The notes under the pieces: model-generated
Seen by the model: only the letters and a program-made list of their open reading frames with translations
Told to the model about the DNA's origin: nothing
Database searches by the model: none
Source: CAMCXT01 sp040403315
GTDB lineage: Bacteria; Bacteroidota; Bacteroidia; M30B66
Length of the DNA: 64,000 nt
Assembly (NCBI GenBank): GCA_040403315.1
Contig: JBBAKX010000002.1
Coordinates: forward strand, 372,001 to 436,000
Reading direction: 5' to 3'
Shown: one piece after another, positions 1 through 8,273 of the stretch
Numbering within the stretch: position 1 is the first letter of the stretch
Layout of the letters: each line of letters starts with the position of its first letter
Program-made: the position numbers and the translations under genes

Positions 1-823
1 AAGCCTTAGCCGCCAAAGCCAAGCTGATCGAGGCTCTTGGTGAAGCGCCAAAACTGATCATCGGCTGAAATTTTGCCAAACCAGCTTCAGTTGGGAATCT
101 TGTTGCGAAAACAATATTCACGATATAGCTTTCAATTTTCTCGTCCATGTAAACCTCACGAACTACCTGACGAGCTCGAATAATCTGCTCAGTGGTTACC
201 ACTTTGTTTGGTTTCGGAAATTCGGTATTTAGGTTTTGGCGAATGATTTTTCTTTCTTCCTCTCTGCTTGGATAAGAAATTACGATTTTCAACATGAAAC
301 GATCTACTTGCGCTTCAGGAAGAGGGTAAGTTCCTTCTTGCTCTACTGGATTTTGGGTAGCAAGCACCAAAAACGGTTCTGGAAGTTTGTGGGTTGTATC
401 GCCAATAGTTACTTGACGTTCTTGCATGGCTTCGAGGAGCGCGCTTTGCACTTTGGCAGGAGCACGATTAATCTCATCGGCAAGTATAAAGTTCGAGAAT
501 ATTGGTCCTTTTCGCACCGTAAATTGTTCCTGCTTTTGGTTGTAGATCATGGTACCTACAAGATCGGCTGGAAGCAAATCGGGTGTAAATTGGATTCTGC
601 TAAAATTGGCATCAATTGCTTGAGCTAGCGACTTAATTGCAAGTGTTTTAGCCAAACCTGGAACACCTTCTAACAATAAATGCCCGTTGGCTAAAAGTCC
701 AATTAACAATCGGTCGACCATGTATTGTTGGCCAATGATAACCTTGTCAAGCTCAAGTTTCAACAATTCGATGAATGCGCTTTCTCGTTCGATTCGTTCG
801 TTGATTTCGCGGATGTCTGTCAT
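1..823 (-). CDS. MoxR family AAA+ ATPase (3' end outside window)
   Basis: About 274 N-terminal residues are visible. The start is the ATG at 821-823 (MTDIREINERIERE) and the gene runs off the left edge, so it is partial. Walker A reads GVPGLAKT and Walker B FILADEINRAP, followed by the MoxR-typical ALLEAMQERQVT and LATQNPVEQEGTYPLPEAQ stretches. MoxR ATPases are cytosolic chaperone-like AAA+ proteins, usually encoded upstream of DUF58 and von Willebrand factor A genes; those would lie beyond the left edge. A one-mismatch TAnnTTTG element (TTACTTTG on the minus strand) lies in the short upstream region. The identification is firm; the substrate is unknown. Confidence 0.93.
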   Translation of the reverse strand, partial: MTDIREINERIERESAFIELLKLELDKVIIGQQYMVDRLLIGLLANGHLLLEGVPGLAKTLAIKSLAQAIDANFSRIQFTPDLLPADLVGTMIYNQKQEQFTVRKGPIFSNFILADEINRAPAKVQSALLEAMQERQVTIGDTTHKLPEPFLVLATQNPVEQEGTYPLPEAQVDRFMLKIVISYPSREEERKIIRQNLNTEFPKPNKVVTTEQIIRARQVVREVYMDEKIESYIVNIVFATRFPTEAGLAKFQPMISFGASPRASISLALAAKA

Positions 824-964
824 AGTATTTTAAAGTCGCGCAAAGTAAACGCAATGCAAATGATCGGTCAAGATGCAGAGTTTTAAAAAATGTTAAAAAA
901 TGCAGCTTTAATTTGGCTGAACCCCAACAATGATAGCAATAATAGTGATGTTCTAAGTTATATT

Positions 965-988
965 GTTCATAACTCGATAGTTATAAAC
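965..988 (-). terminator. Possible weak hairpin after the small lipoprotein gene
   Basis: A 10-bp inverted repeat with one mismatch (gttcataact / agttataaac) and a 4-nt loop lies just past the stop of the minus-strand gene ending at 991. It is AT-rich and has no clear U-tract, so terminator function is only suggested by position. Confidence 0.3.
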
Positions 989-990
989 AA

Positions 991-1218
991 TTACTCGCAA
1001 TACGTGCGGGCTGGCCCAGTAATACTGGTGAATGTTTTACCGTCGGTATTTTCTAATTCTTCGCCACAAACCTTACCTATTTCAGTTGTGATTTTTTCAC
1101 CAGTGGAAGCGATCGTTTCTTCAGTGAAACAAACCTTACACACTTCCTTTTTGCAGGAAGATGTAATCAAGAAAATGGAACAAATAGCGATTGTTAAAAC
1201 GCGAATTTTAGCTTGCAT
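991..1218 (-). CDS. Small cysteine-rich lipoprotein, hypothetical
   Basis: 75 residues. An N-terminal hydrophobic stretch (VLTIAICSIFLI) ends in a lipobox-like TSSC, so the mature protein is probably a short lipid-anchored periplasmic or outer-membrane peptide of about 55 residues. Cys residues follow at CKKEVCKVC, KVCGEE and the C-terminal YCE, which allows disulfides or metal binding. No family is recognised. It stands alone between MoxR and the glycosyltransferase. The overlapping plus-strand reading frame looks like an antisense shadow, because only the minus frame has a signal sequence. Small size keeps confidence moderate. Confidence 0.6.
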   Translation of the reverse strand: MQAKIRVLTIAICSIFLITSSCKKEVCKVCFTEETIASTGEKITTEIGKVCGEELENTDGKTFTSITGPARTYCE

Positions 1219-1484
1219 GATGATCTTTTTCCCTTACTGTTTTTATTATAAGCGGTTAAAATTACTCTATTCTATCTCAATCTCAAAAAACGACTTACAA
1301 TTTCATCTTGAATATACTTTTAGGCACAAACAATAAATCGCAAAGAATTAACCAACAACAAGTTGTGATTGAAAATCTATGATTCCAAATTGAATTGAAA
1401 GGAGATAAGAGGATTTGACTTGATAATTGGTATTAAAACTTCAAGCAGTAAAATAATTCAGCATTAATTGGGTAGCAACATCTA

Positions 1485-2423
1485 TCAATTGAGTTGTTCC
1501 TTGATTTGATAATTGTTACGGTCGTTTCCAGTGCGTGCTATCATTTCACCAAGGAAACCTGCTAAAAACAACTGAGTTCCAATCACCATGAAAAACAGAC
1601 CGAAGTAAAACATAGGGCGGTCGGTCATTCTGTATGCTTGATGAACAAACTTTGCATAAGTGAGGTAAAGAGCGATCAGGAAACCAATAAAAAAACTTAG
1701 AGTTCCAAGCAGTCCGAATAGGTGCATTGGTCGTTTTCCAAATTTTGAAACAAACGTGATGCTTAATAAATCTAAGAATCCATTCACAAACCTTTCCCAT
1801 CCAAATTTGGTAGTTCCATATTTGCGGGCGCGATGCTGAACGACCTTCTCTCCTATTTTCTTGAATCCCGCCCATTTAGCAAGTACAGGAATGTACCGAT
1901 GCATTTCGCCATACACTTCGATATTTTTCACTACATCGCCGCGGTATGCTTTTAGTCCGCAGTTAAAATCGTGCAAATAAATACCACTCATCCGCCTTGC
2001 GGCCCAATTAAATAACTTCGTTGGCAGTGTTTTGGTGATTGGATCGAACCGTTTTTGCTTCCAACCAGACACAAGATCTAGTTTTTCTTCGGTGATCATT
2101 TTATACAATTCAGGGATCTCATCCGGACTGTCCTGAAGATCCGCATCCATTGTAATTACAACATTTCCTTGGCTTATTTCGAAACCATAATTGAGTGCTG
2201 CAGATTTCCCATAATTCCTTCTGAATCGAATTCCTTTGATTGAAGAATTTTTCTGGTTCAAACCTTCAATTACTTCCCAGCTTTTGTCGGTACTACCATC
2301 ATCTACAAAAATCACCTCATAGCTGAAGCGGTTTTCCTGCATTACTTTATCGATCCATTCAGCCAATTCTGGCAATGATTCGTCTTCATTATATAGTGGA
2401 ACTACGACAGAAATATCAAGCAT
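1485..2423 (-). CDS. Glycosyltransferase family 2 (DPM1/GtrB-like) with C-terminal membrane anchor
   Basis: 312 residues. The N-terminal GT-A domain (about 1-225) opens with SVVVPLYNEDESLPEL, then FVDDGSTDKS and the metal/nucleotide-binding DADLQDSPDEIPEL. Two hydrophobic helices follow near 235-260 and 270-297. This is the layout of polyisoprenyl-phosphate glycosyltransferases (DPM1, GtrB, ArnC), which move a sugar from a nucleotide donor to undecaprenyl phosphate at the inner membrane. The start ATG overlaps the last base of the upstream DUF4199 gene, so the two are co-transcribed; this pair is common in Bacteroidota. The sugar transferred cannot be told from sequence. Confidence 0.9.
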   Translation of the reverse strand: MLDISVVVPLYNEDESLPELAEWIDKVMQENRFSYEVIFVDDGSTDKSWEVIEGLNQKNSSIKGIRFRRNYGKSAALNYGFEISQGNVVITMDADLQDSPDEIPELYKMITEEKLDLVSGWKQKRFDPITKTLPTKLFNWAARRMSGIYLHDFNCGLKAYRGDVVKNIEVYGEMHRYIPVLAKWAGFKKIGEKVVQHRARKYGTTKFGWERFVNGFLDLLSITFVSKFGKRPMHLFGLLGTLSFFIGFLIALYLTYAKFVHQAYRMTDRPMFYFGLFFMVIGTQLFLAGFLGEMIARTGNDRNNYQIKEQLN

Positions 2424-2965
2424 TAGAGCGTGTCTTGGTCAAATGAATTGTCCGGATTTTTCCGAAAGAATATAGAAGAAATTAAACTAACAATCAGGCC
2501 TGAAACACCATATTGGATGATTGGACCGTATGCAAATCCCCAAGGTGAAGTATTTTCCTGCATTTGATCCATTGTTTTATCGATTTGATCGGCTGGAACA
2601 TTGGAGGCTTCCATCATTTCTTGGGTTTGAATAAGCAATTCGTCGATGTACGACTTGTCGACCAACATCACGAGAATTAGCATGAATGCGCCGTAGATTA
2701 ACCCGCCAGCGAGCGACGACATTGCTCCAACAGAAACACCTTGCCCGTAGTTCATCCAACCGTTTAAAACTTTGTCGCGGTAGTCGCGAATGAGTAAAAC
2801 AATAGCCACTACAAAGAGAGTTCCTGTAAGAATGGAGAAAAGGAACGATACGTAAAGGCCGGCGAGATACTGAATGGTTTGAATCAACACCAACAACATT
2901 CCGATATACATTCCGTATCGGGCTGATGCTTGCACAACAGTTCGCTTTTCTGCAGAATTATCCAT
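2423..2965 (-). CDS. DUF4199 domain membrane protein
   Basis: 180 residues with about four hydrophobic helices (roughly 17-37, 40-60, 80-105 and 147-168) and a Met/Gln-rich soluble segment between helices three and four (LLIQTQEMMEASNVPADQID). It matches the Bacteroidota-restricted DUF4199 family, whose function is unknown. It overlaps the glycosyltransferase start by one base and so heads a two-gene operon. A perfect -7 element (TATCTTTG on the minus strand) ends 18 nt upstream of the ATG. Confidence 0.88.
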   Translation of the reverse strand: MDNSAEKRTVVQASARYGMYIGMLLVLIQTIQYLAGLYVSFLFSILTGTLFVVAIVLLIRDYRDKVLNGWMNYGQGVSVGAMSSLAGGLIYGAFMLILVMLVDKSYIDELLIQTQEMMEASNVPADQIDKTMDQMQENTSPWGFAYGPIIQYGVSGLIVSLISSIFFRKNPDNSFDQDTL

Positions 2966-2983
2966 TATTCAAGAATTTGGTCG

Positions 2984-2991
2984 CAAAGATA
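2984..2991 (-). promoter_or_regulatory. Bacteroidota -7 promoter element upstream of the DUF4199/GT2 operon
   Basis: Reads TATCTTTG on the minus strand, a perfect match to TAnnTTTG, and ends 18 nt before the ATG at 2965. No convincing -33 TTTG was identified. Confidence 0.5.
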
Positions 2992-3024
2992 GAAGTGTTC
3001 TTTAAGTAGCGCGATTTTTAACAA

Positions 3025-6000
3025 TTATTTCCTACAGCCACAAGAATGGCCTTGAAAGCAGCCCGTTTCTTCGTGGAAATGGAAATCGTTGTTTCCGAAT
3101 TCTGTTTCAAAATAGAAAGGCAGCCTGGTTTTATTGCCTGTAATTGATTCTTGCATAGTCATGGCGTCGAACAAACGTCCATTGGCAACAGTATACTTTA
3201 TCGAAGAAATATTGTTTAGGTTTTCTAAAGGATTAGCGTCCAAGACAATAAAATCGGCCAATTTTCCAGATTCCAAAGAACCAATTTCCTTTTCCAATCC
3301 GATGTAATAAGCGCCATTCATTGTGGCACTTCTGATTGCTTGGAGAGGAGTTAATCCACCATCAGCAAGCATTTTTAGTTCCCAATGGGCACCAAGACCT
3401 TGAATTTGACCATGGGCACCAAGGTTTACTTTCACACCAGCATCAGCAAGTTTTTTACAGGATTGAGAGACTTGTAAATGGCCGTTCATGTATTCTTCTT
3501 TCGGAATCATCGTACGGTGTCGGGCGCGGGCGTCGATCAAAGCACGTGGTGTAAAATTCATCAATCGCTGGTTTTCCCAAACTTTTTCGTTTTGATAATA
3601 GTAGTATTCGCCATTTACTGAGCCATAATTCACGATCAAAGTTGGTGTGTATCCTGTTTTCGACGACGACCAAAGATTCACCACATCATTGTAGATATCG
3701 TGAACCGGGATGTTGTGTTCGATACCGGTGTGGCCATCGAGGATCATACTCATATTGTGCAGGAAGTGCGAACCACCTTCAGGCACTACATGCATGTTCA
3801 TTTCTCGCGCAGCAGCAATAACTTGTTGTCGCTGGTTTCGTCGGGGTTGGTTGTAACTTTTCACACTGGATGCTCCGAAAGCTTTGGTTCTGCGCAATGC
3901 GAATCGGGCATCATCGAGTTTGTTTATTTGTGCCCGAAAATCTCCATCAGCGCCATACAAAATGATTCCTGTAGAGAAAATTCTTGGGCCCACCATGGTT
4001 CCTGATTTTACCATCTCACTTTGTGAGAACACCATTTCAGTATTCGATGATGGATCGTGTGTCGTGGTAACTCCGAAAGCCAAATTTGCATAATAAGACC
4101 ATTGTTGCTGCGGACTTAATCCGTACCTAAAAGTACCAAGATGCGCGTGCACATCGATCAAACCAGGCATAATGGTTTTGCCTTTACAGTCGATGGTTTT
4201 CGCGGTTGTTGGAACTTGAATTTCCGAGGCATTTCCAACTTTCAAGATTCTATTGTTTTCTACGAGGATGGTTCCATTTTCGATCACTTCATCTCCTTTC
4301 ATGGTGATTATTCGTGCGTTCGTGTAGGCGAATACACCGATCGGTTTGTCGTGCTTGAGTTGTAGCCCGATCTTAATTCCCTTTTCGATAGGCTTAGGTT
4401 CAATTGAGACTTTGCTGTTTGGATCTAGAAATGGATTTACATCTAAATCGAAATATTCTTCACCAAGCGTCCAACGGAGGTGATTATCGTTTTTCGTCCA
4501 ATGCAACGAAATGCCAGCTTCTGTTGAAACCAATTTCACTGGGTAGGCATCATTTGCTCCACTGAGGTCGATTGAACTTCCTGTTTGGATAAACGGAGTA
4601 ACATATACTTTGAATAGTTCGGTGAAAGCCAGCCATTTGTTATCAGGACTCAACACGTAGCTGTTCGCATACTTTGAAGTGTAATGTGTTCTGACTTCAT
4701 TTCCTGTCAAATCGCAACTCTTAAAAGCCTTCTCCAAAGCGCCGAACAAGTAACCTCCAGTTTGATAGTAGATTCTATTACCATCTAAAGAAAACCTTGG
4801 ATTTTCGGCTTCTGTAGAGATCAGTTTATGCTCGTTGGTTTCGATGTTTAGTATGTACATTCCAGGTTCTGTGCAATAAGAAAAGCCTTGGTGATCATTG
4901 CCTTCTTCTTTTACATAGACCAAATATTTCCCATCATTTGATAAAGCAGGAGTTCGATAGATGCCTTTGCCTTTGCTCACCGTTTTAACTGAATTGTTGG
5001 TGCTAAAATCCATCAATTTAATTTCACCTAAAGCAGTATCTGACCATGTAACGTAAGTCATCCAAGGCTTTGTCAAGCAAAGTGATGGCTCAAATTCAAA
5101 TTCTGCACCTTGAGTAATTCTTTGGGGAGTTCCACTGGGTAAATCTTTAGTCCAAAGAAATCCTGCTGCATTAAAAATTAGCTTTTTCCCATCGTGCGAG
5201 GTAACTGCATGTCGGATGGTTTTCACGGTAAATGTGTCATCCGATATTTTATTCTCAAAATGTAATGCATTGGTAATCTGATGATTTGAAGTCAATGAAA
5301 ATGGAATAACTTCATCCTTTCCTGAATCAATATTGATTTTTCGAATTTTCCCTTTCGACCAAATGATAACCGATTTATCATCGGGCGTGAAACTGAAATT
5401 TGTGTATACGCCAAAAATCGCCCATGCTTCTTGTTGGTCTTTACTGAGTTCTGTGAAGATTGGTTTTTCGATTCCAGAAGATAAATCACGAACGAAAAGC
5501 ACCGATTTCTCTCTCACTCGGCGAACGAAAGCGAGATGCTGGTTAGAATTTGAAAGCACTGGACGCGCTGCTCCACCGGGACCTTGAACAACAGTTGTAA
5601 TTTTTCCAGTTTCGCGATCAAGGCGTTTGATCACATAGATTTGGCTGTTTGGGTCTTTGTTGTATTGAAAATACCCACCAGGATAAACATCTTCGCTGTA
5701 GTAAACATATCGACCATTGTTAGAGATACAAGGTTCTCCAGCATCTTGTTGGTCGTTTTTCTTTTTGGTGAGCTGCAGCCCAGAACCACCTTTAATATTG
5801 TATATCCAAAGTTCGCCAGCACCTGCCGACCGTGTAGATGTGAAGTGTTTTCTGGCGATTAGATATTCGCCATCTGGAGTCCATTCGGCATTGTTGAGTA
5901 ATCTAAAATCTTCTTTGGTGATTTGACGGGAATTGGAGCCATCGGTGTCCATAACCCAAATATTGTCGGCACCATCAGCGTCAGAAGTGAAGGAAATTTG

Positions 6001-6312
6001 CTTTCCATTGGGTGAAAATCTAGGTTGAACTTCGTAAGCATAGCCCGATCTGAGGGAGGTTGCGGACCCACCACTTGAGGGCATTGTGTAAATGTCTCCA
6101 AGAAGGTCGAAAACGATTTGCTTACCATCCGGACTTAAGTCGAGGTTCATCCAAGTACCTTCGTCGAGCTTGAAACTTACGTTTTGAGCGGGCGCACCTG
6201 GGCTATTGACATTCCATTCGACAGGTGCATCTTTTTTGGCATTTTTCTGCTTTTGCGCTACCAAATTTAATGATGTTAACAAACTAATTATCAAGAAATA
6301 ACGAATGTTCAT
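3025..6312 (-). CDS. Secreted TolB-like beta-propeller plus amidohydrolase protein
   Basis: 1095 residues. A Sec signal peptide (about 1-19, ending VAQ) is followed by a long run of PD40/TolB-type propeller repeats (about 45-650; for example FSPNGKQISFTSDADG, WTPDGEYLIA, LSPDNKWLAFTE). A metal-dependent amidohydrolase domain follows (about 680-1065), with the HxH metal motif in MPGLIDVHAHLG, a further EHNIPVH and the closing GSLESGKLADFIVLDANP. The combination is a known Bacteroidota exported amidohydrolase architecture; the substrate (peptide, imide or lactone) is not predictable. The protein ends in an unusual His/Cys-rich tail (FHFHEETGCFQGHSCGCRK). It stands alone on its strand with long flanking spaces. 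Confidence 0.9.
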   Translation of the reverse strand: MNIRYFLIISLLTSLNLVAQKQKNAKKDAPVEWNVNSPGAPAQNVSFKLDEGTWMNLDLSPDGKQIVFDLLGDIYTMPSSGGSATSLRSGYAYEVQPRFSPNGKQISFTSDADGADNIWVMDTDGSNSRQITKEDFRLLNNAEWTPDGEYLIARKHFTSTRSAGAGELWIYNIKGGSGLQLTKKKNDQQDAGEPCISNNGRYVYYSEDVYPGGYFQYNKDPNSQIYVIKRLDRETGKITTVVQGPGGAARPVLSNSNQHLAFVRRVREKSVLFVRDLSSGIEKPIFTELSKDQQEAWAIFGVYTNFSFTPDDKSVIIWSKGKIRKINIDSGKDEVIPFSLTSNHQITNALHFENKISDDTFTVKTIRHAVTSHDGKKLIFNAAGFLWTKDLPSGTPQRITQGAEFEFEPSLCLTKPWMTYVTWSDTALGEIKLMDFSTNNSVKTVSKGKGIYRTPALSNDGKYLVYVKEEGNDHQGFSYCTEPGMYILNIETNEHKLISTEAENPRFSLDGNRIYYQTGGYLFGALEKAFKSCDLTGNEVRTHYTSKYANSYVLSPDNKWLAFTELFKVYVTPFIQTGSSIDLSGANDAYPVKLVSTEAGISLHWTKNDNHLRWTLGEEYFDLDVNPFLDPNSKVSIEPKPIEKGIKIGLQLKHDKPIGVFAYTNARIITMKGDEVIENGTILVENNRILKVGNASEIQVPTTAKTIDCKGKTIMPGLIDVHAHLGTFRYGLSPQQQWSYYANLAFGVTTTHDPSSNTEMVFSQSEMVKSGTMVGPRIFSTGIILYGADGDFRAQINKLDDARFALRRTKAFGASSVKSYNQPRRNQRQQVIAAAREMNMHVVPEGGSHFLHNMSMILDGHTGIEHNIPVHDIYNDVVNLWSSSKTGYTPTLIVNYGSVNGEYYYYQNEKVWENQRLMNFTPRALIDARARHRTMIPKEEYMNGHLQVSQSCKKLADAGVKVNLGAHGQIQGLGAHWELKMLADGGLTPLQAIRSATMNGAYYIGLEKEIGSLESGKLADFIVLDANPLENLNNISSIKYTVANGRLFDAMTMQESITGNKTRLPFYFETEFGNNDFHFHEETGCFQGHSCGCRK

Positions 6313-6671
6313 GGATGGTTTTTCGATTTGATGAATTTAATTCGAATGTAGAGAAAGCAGCTTGTTTTTTTGGGGCCCCGGGCGCGCCTTTCGTTTCAAG
6401 TCCTCGCACGAATAAAATTCGGTGCTGCGGGCTTTCCACTGCAGTCGCTGGGCCGAGCCTGCTTATGTGCAAATTTTAGTGAAGTATGAGCCACGATTTT
6501 GGGGTCGTTCTCGTTTTTTTTTCACAATTAATGTGAATATTTTTCACTGAGAAATAGGAATCTGAAAATCCCTCAACAGTACTTTTGAGAGAATTTGAAT
6601 CCATAAATTCTATCGAAATAAGTTATTCGAATTAATGGATCAAAATAAATTAACTACAAAAGAGGACCAAT
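6313..6671. other. 359-bp intergenic region with a GC-rich island
   Basis: This gap lies between the divergent amidohydrolase and RAYT genes. The part nearest the amidohydrolase start is AT-rich and could hold its promoter (TACATTCG on the minus strand, one mismatch to TAnnTTTG). A GC-rich palindrome-containing island occupies about 6372-6470. The remainder up to the RAYT start is AT-rich with no coding potential seen. Confidence 0.6.
6372..6470. repeat. GC-rich palindrome-dense element, possible dispersed repeat
   Basis: About 100 bp with strikingly higher GC than its flanks. It contains three overlapping perfect palindromes at its left end (ggggcccc 6372-6379, cccggg 6377-6382, ggcgcgcc 6381-6388), a cgaat-aaa-attcg hairpin at 6409-6421 and actgcagt at 6438-6445. 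The phrase cgggctttcc is reminiscent of GC-rich intergenic repeats I recall from other Flavobacteriia, but this could not be searched. It has no coding capacity of its own. It lies about 200 bp upstream of a RAYT transposase and may be a REP-like or mobile element. Confidence 0.45.
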
Positions 6672-7118
6672 ATGTCACATTCAGCATCAAAAATTTGGAT
6701 TCACGCGATTTGGACAACAAAAGAGAGGAGATCGATGATTTCGCCTGAAATTGAGTTGTTGTTGTTTAGTGTTTTGTCGAAGTTATTGGACGAACTTGGT
6801 TGTCCTTCGCGCATCATTAGTGGCATGTCGGACCATGTTCATTGTTTGTTTTTGTTGAATCCTCAGCGTTCGGTTGCGGAAGTGTTGAAGCATTTAAAGG
6901 GGAGCAGTTCTCATTTTGTGAATTTCGAGAATTTGGTTGAAGATAAGTTTTCTTGGCAGAAGGGATATTTGGCATTTTCGGTGTCGGATTCAGGTTTGGA
7001 GAAGGTTGTAGAGTATATAAAATTTCAAAAGGAGTACCATCAATTGAGGAGTTATGAATTGGAGCATAACGAATTGCTTAGGATGCATGGCGTTTATCCT
7101 TCGATGAGTCTTGGGTGA
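6672..7118 (+). mobile_element. REP-associated tyrosine transposase (RAYT, IS200-like Y1)
   Basis: 148 residues, the usual size for the IS200/RAYT Y1 transposase fold. The HUH motif is seen in MSDHVHCLFLLN and the catalytic tyrosine region in VVEYIKFQKEYHQ, corresponding to the YIxNQ-type motif of the family. RAYTs are single-strand-specific HUH endonucleases linked to dispersed hairpin (REP) sequences rather than to classical insertion sequence ends. Fifteen bases beyond the stop lies a perfect 48-bp palindrome, consistent with such a REP hairpin. The gene is intact and solitary, without an accessory TnpB. Confidence 0.88.
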
Positions 7119-7132
7119 GGTTCAATGTGTTT

Positions 7133-7180
7133 TCTCCTCACACGCAATGACGGTTTAAACCGTCATTGCGTGTGAGGAGA
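7133..7180. repeat. Perfect 48-bp palindrome, candidate REP hairpin next to RAYT
   Basis: Two 24-nt arms (7133-7156 and 7157-7180) are exact reverse complements with no spacer. The centre is cggtttaaaccg and the arms contain cgtcattgcg followed by tgtgaggaga. The core cgtcattgcg resembles REP sequences known in several bacterial genomes. The position directly after the RAYT stop suggests that the transposase recognises it. It lacks a U-tract, so it is not a typical intrinsic terminator. No second copy was seen in this window. Confidence 0.85.
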
Positions 7181-7249
7181 CATTAGGTAAACAAATTTCT
7201 TTGAATTCAATAAAATGCCTCCCCTATACTCCAAAAAAACTCCCAACAT

Positions 7250-7546
7250 TCAATTTAAAGAAATCGCCGGAAGTCCATTGCCTGTTGCATTGTAAAACGC
7301 CAATTCATAAACCGTTGCACTCATAAAATTTATCAAAGGAAACGAAGAAATTATACTCATCACTTCGCTTTCGGAATCTGCATTAATTGTTGCCCATACT
7401 TTGGATCTATCTATCGACAAAGCATAGGAAAGTACCAAGCCCGTCACCATCAACTCATCTATATGCTCCCTATGTTTGGGGATTAATGAAATAAACTCCT
7501 CCGACAATTCAGCAGGTATTTCAAAATCAACAATATACTGGTTCAT
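7250..7546 (-). CDS. YciI/muconolactone isomerase-like alpha-beta barrel protein
   Basis: 98 residues with the pattern of a small ferredoxin-like dimeric alpha-beta barrel: an opening beta strand (QYIVDFEIP), a helix (SEEFISLIPKHREHIDELM), a strand ending in SYALSIDRSKVWATINADS, a second helix (SESEVMSIISSFPL) and a closing strand. Muconolactone isomerase-like and YciI-like proteins have this shape, and many have no known substrate. It lies 20 nt after the DUF2185 gene on the same strand and is probably co-transcribed with it. Function unknown. Confidence 0.6.
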   Translation of the reverse strand: MNQYIVDFEIPAELSEEFISLIPKHREHIDELMVTGLVLSYALSIDRSKVWATINADSESEVMSIISSFPLINFMSATVYELAFYNATGNGLPAISLN

Positions 7547-7566
7547 AATTCCTAATTTTTAACGCA

Positions 7567-7890
7567 CTAGTCCTCCAATGCTACGAATTTATCCCCTACC
7601 CTCTCCAATTCAGTACCGAAAGGAAAATGTAAATAATATCGAATTGCTGAATCCAATACAATCACCATATCAACGTCGGTAATGAATGAATTTTGCTCAT
7701 CTTCCATATATTCATCATCCTCCTCGCCTGACAAAAAACGCCAACCGCTGTCGAAATCATCTTCTGGTTGTTCTCTGTACATAAATCCCACTTTCTTGCC
7801 ATCATCTAGTATATGGCGAGTAACTAAGCAAGCTCCGTAATCGATCGGCGGACGATTCCCGCCCCCTGTTGTTTTTTTCTTCTTGTTCAC
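7567..7890 (-). CDS. DUF2185 (Imm33-like) domain protein
   Basis: 107 residues. After a Lys-rich N-terminus (MNKKKKTTGGGN) comes the DUF2185 signature: GACLVTRHIL, VGFMYREQPED and the acidic SGWRFLSGEEDDEYMED, then VIVLDS and a C-terminal GTELERVGDKFVALED. The family overlaps with Imm33-type immunity proteins of polymorphic toxin systems, but stand-alone members without a toxin are common and no toxin gene is visible here. It is probably cytosolic and co-transcribed with the downstream YciI-like gene. Confidence 0.78.
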   Translation of the reverse strand: MNKKKKTTGGGNRPPIDYGACLVTRHILDDGKKVGFMYREQPEDDFDSGWRFLSGEEDDEYMEDEQNSFITDVDMVIVLDSAIRYYLHFPFGTELERVGDKFVALED

Positions 7891-8273
7891 ACTGCAAATA
7901 ATGGAAAATTCAAATTCAAAACAGTCTCAAATGAAAAAAGGTTGCAAAATCACATACCTTATAGAGTCCTTGAAGGATGAATTCGACCAATGAACAAATG
8001 CTTGAACAATGTTGCATAGCCATGCATCTTCATGGTTTTCAGGGCTTTCGCGCCGATTAGATTCTTGCTGATTTGCTTTTAACCAAAGGTGCGTTTTTTA
8101 ATTTTTTCCCATATAAACTCAGCTTACGAGATGCATATAATTAGTAAAATCGTTAAACGAAGAATATTTATTAGCGGTTTAAAAACCTAAAACTAAAACC
8201 TTACGAAAACTTCTATTGAAGAATTTACTAAAAATTAAAGGAATAACTAACCAGTTATATTTTACTTAGATAT
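7891..8273. other. 383-bp intergenic region without recognisable genes
   Basis: AT-rich spacer upstream of the DUF2185 gene and downstream of the MFS gene, both on the minus strand. A TGATTTTG string on the minus strand near 7950 is one mismatch from the -7 consensus and could serve the DUF2185 gene. A 35-codon frame starting at an ATG near 8023 on the minus strand has no support. No hairpin with a U-tract was seen. Confidence 0.5.

Noticed and set aside
236..628. 130-codon plus-strand open frame
   Set aside because: It is antisense to the MoxR ATPase, whose minus-strand motifs are unambiguous; no start context or family resemblance.
890..1336. 148-codon plus-strand open frame
   Set aside because: It runs antisense through the small lipoprotein gene and into AT-rich spacer; only the minus-strand frame has a signal peptide and lipobox.
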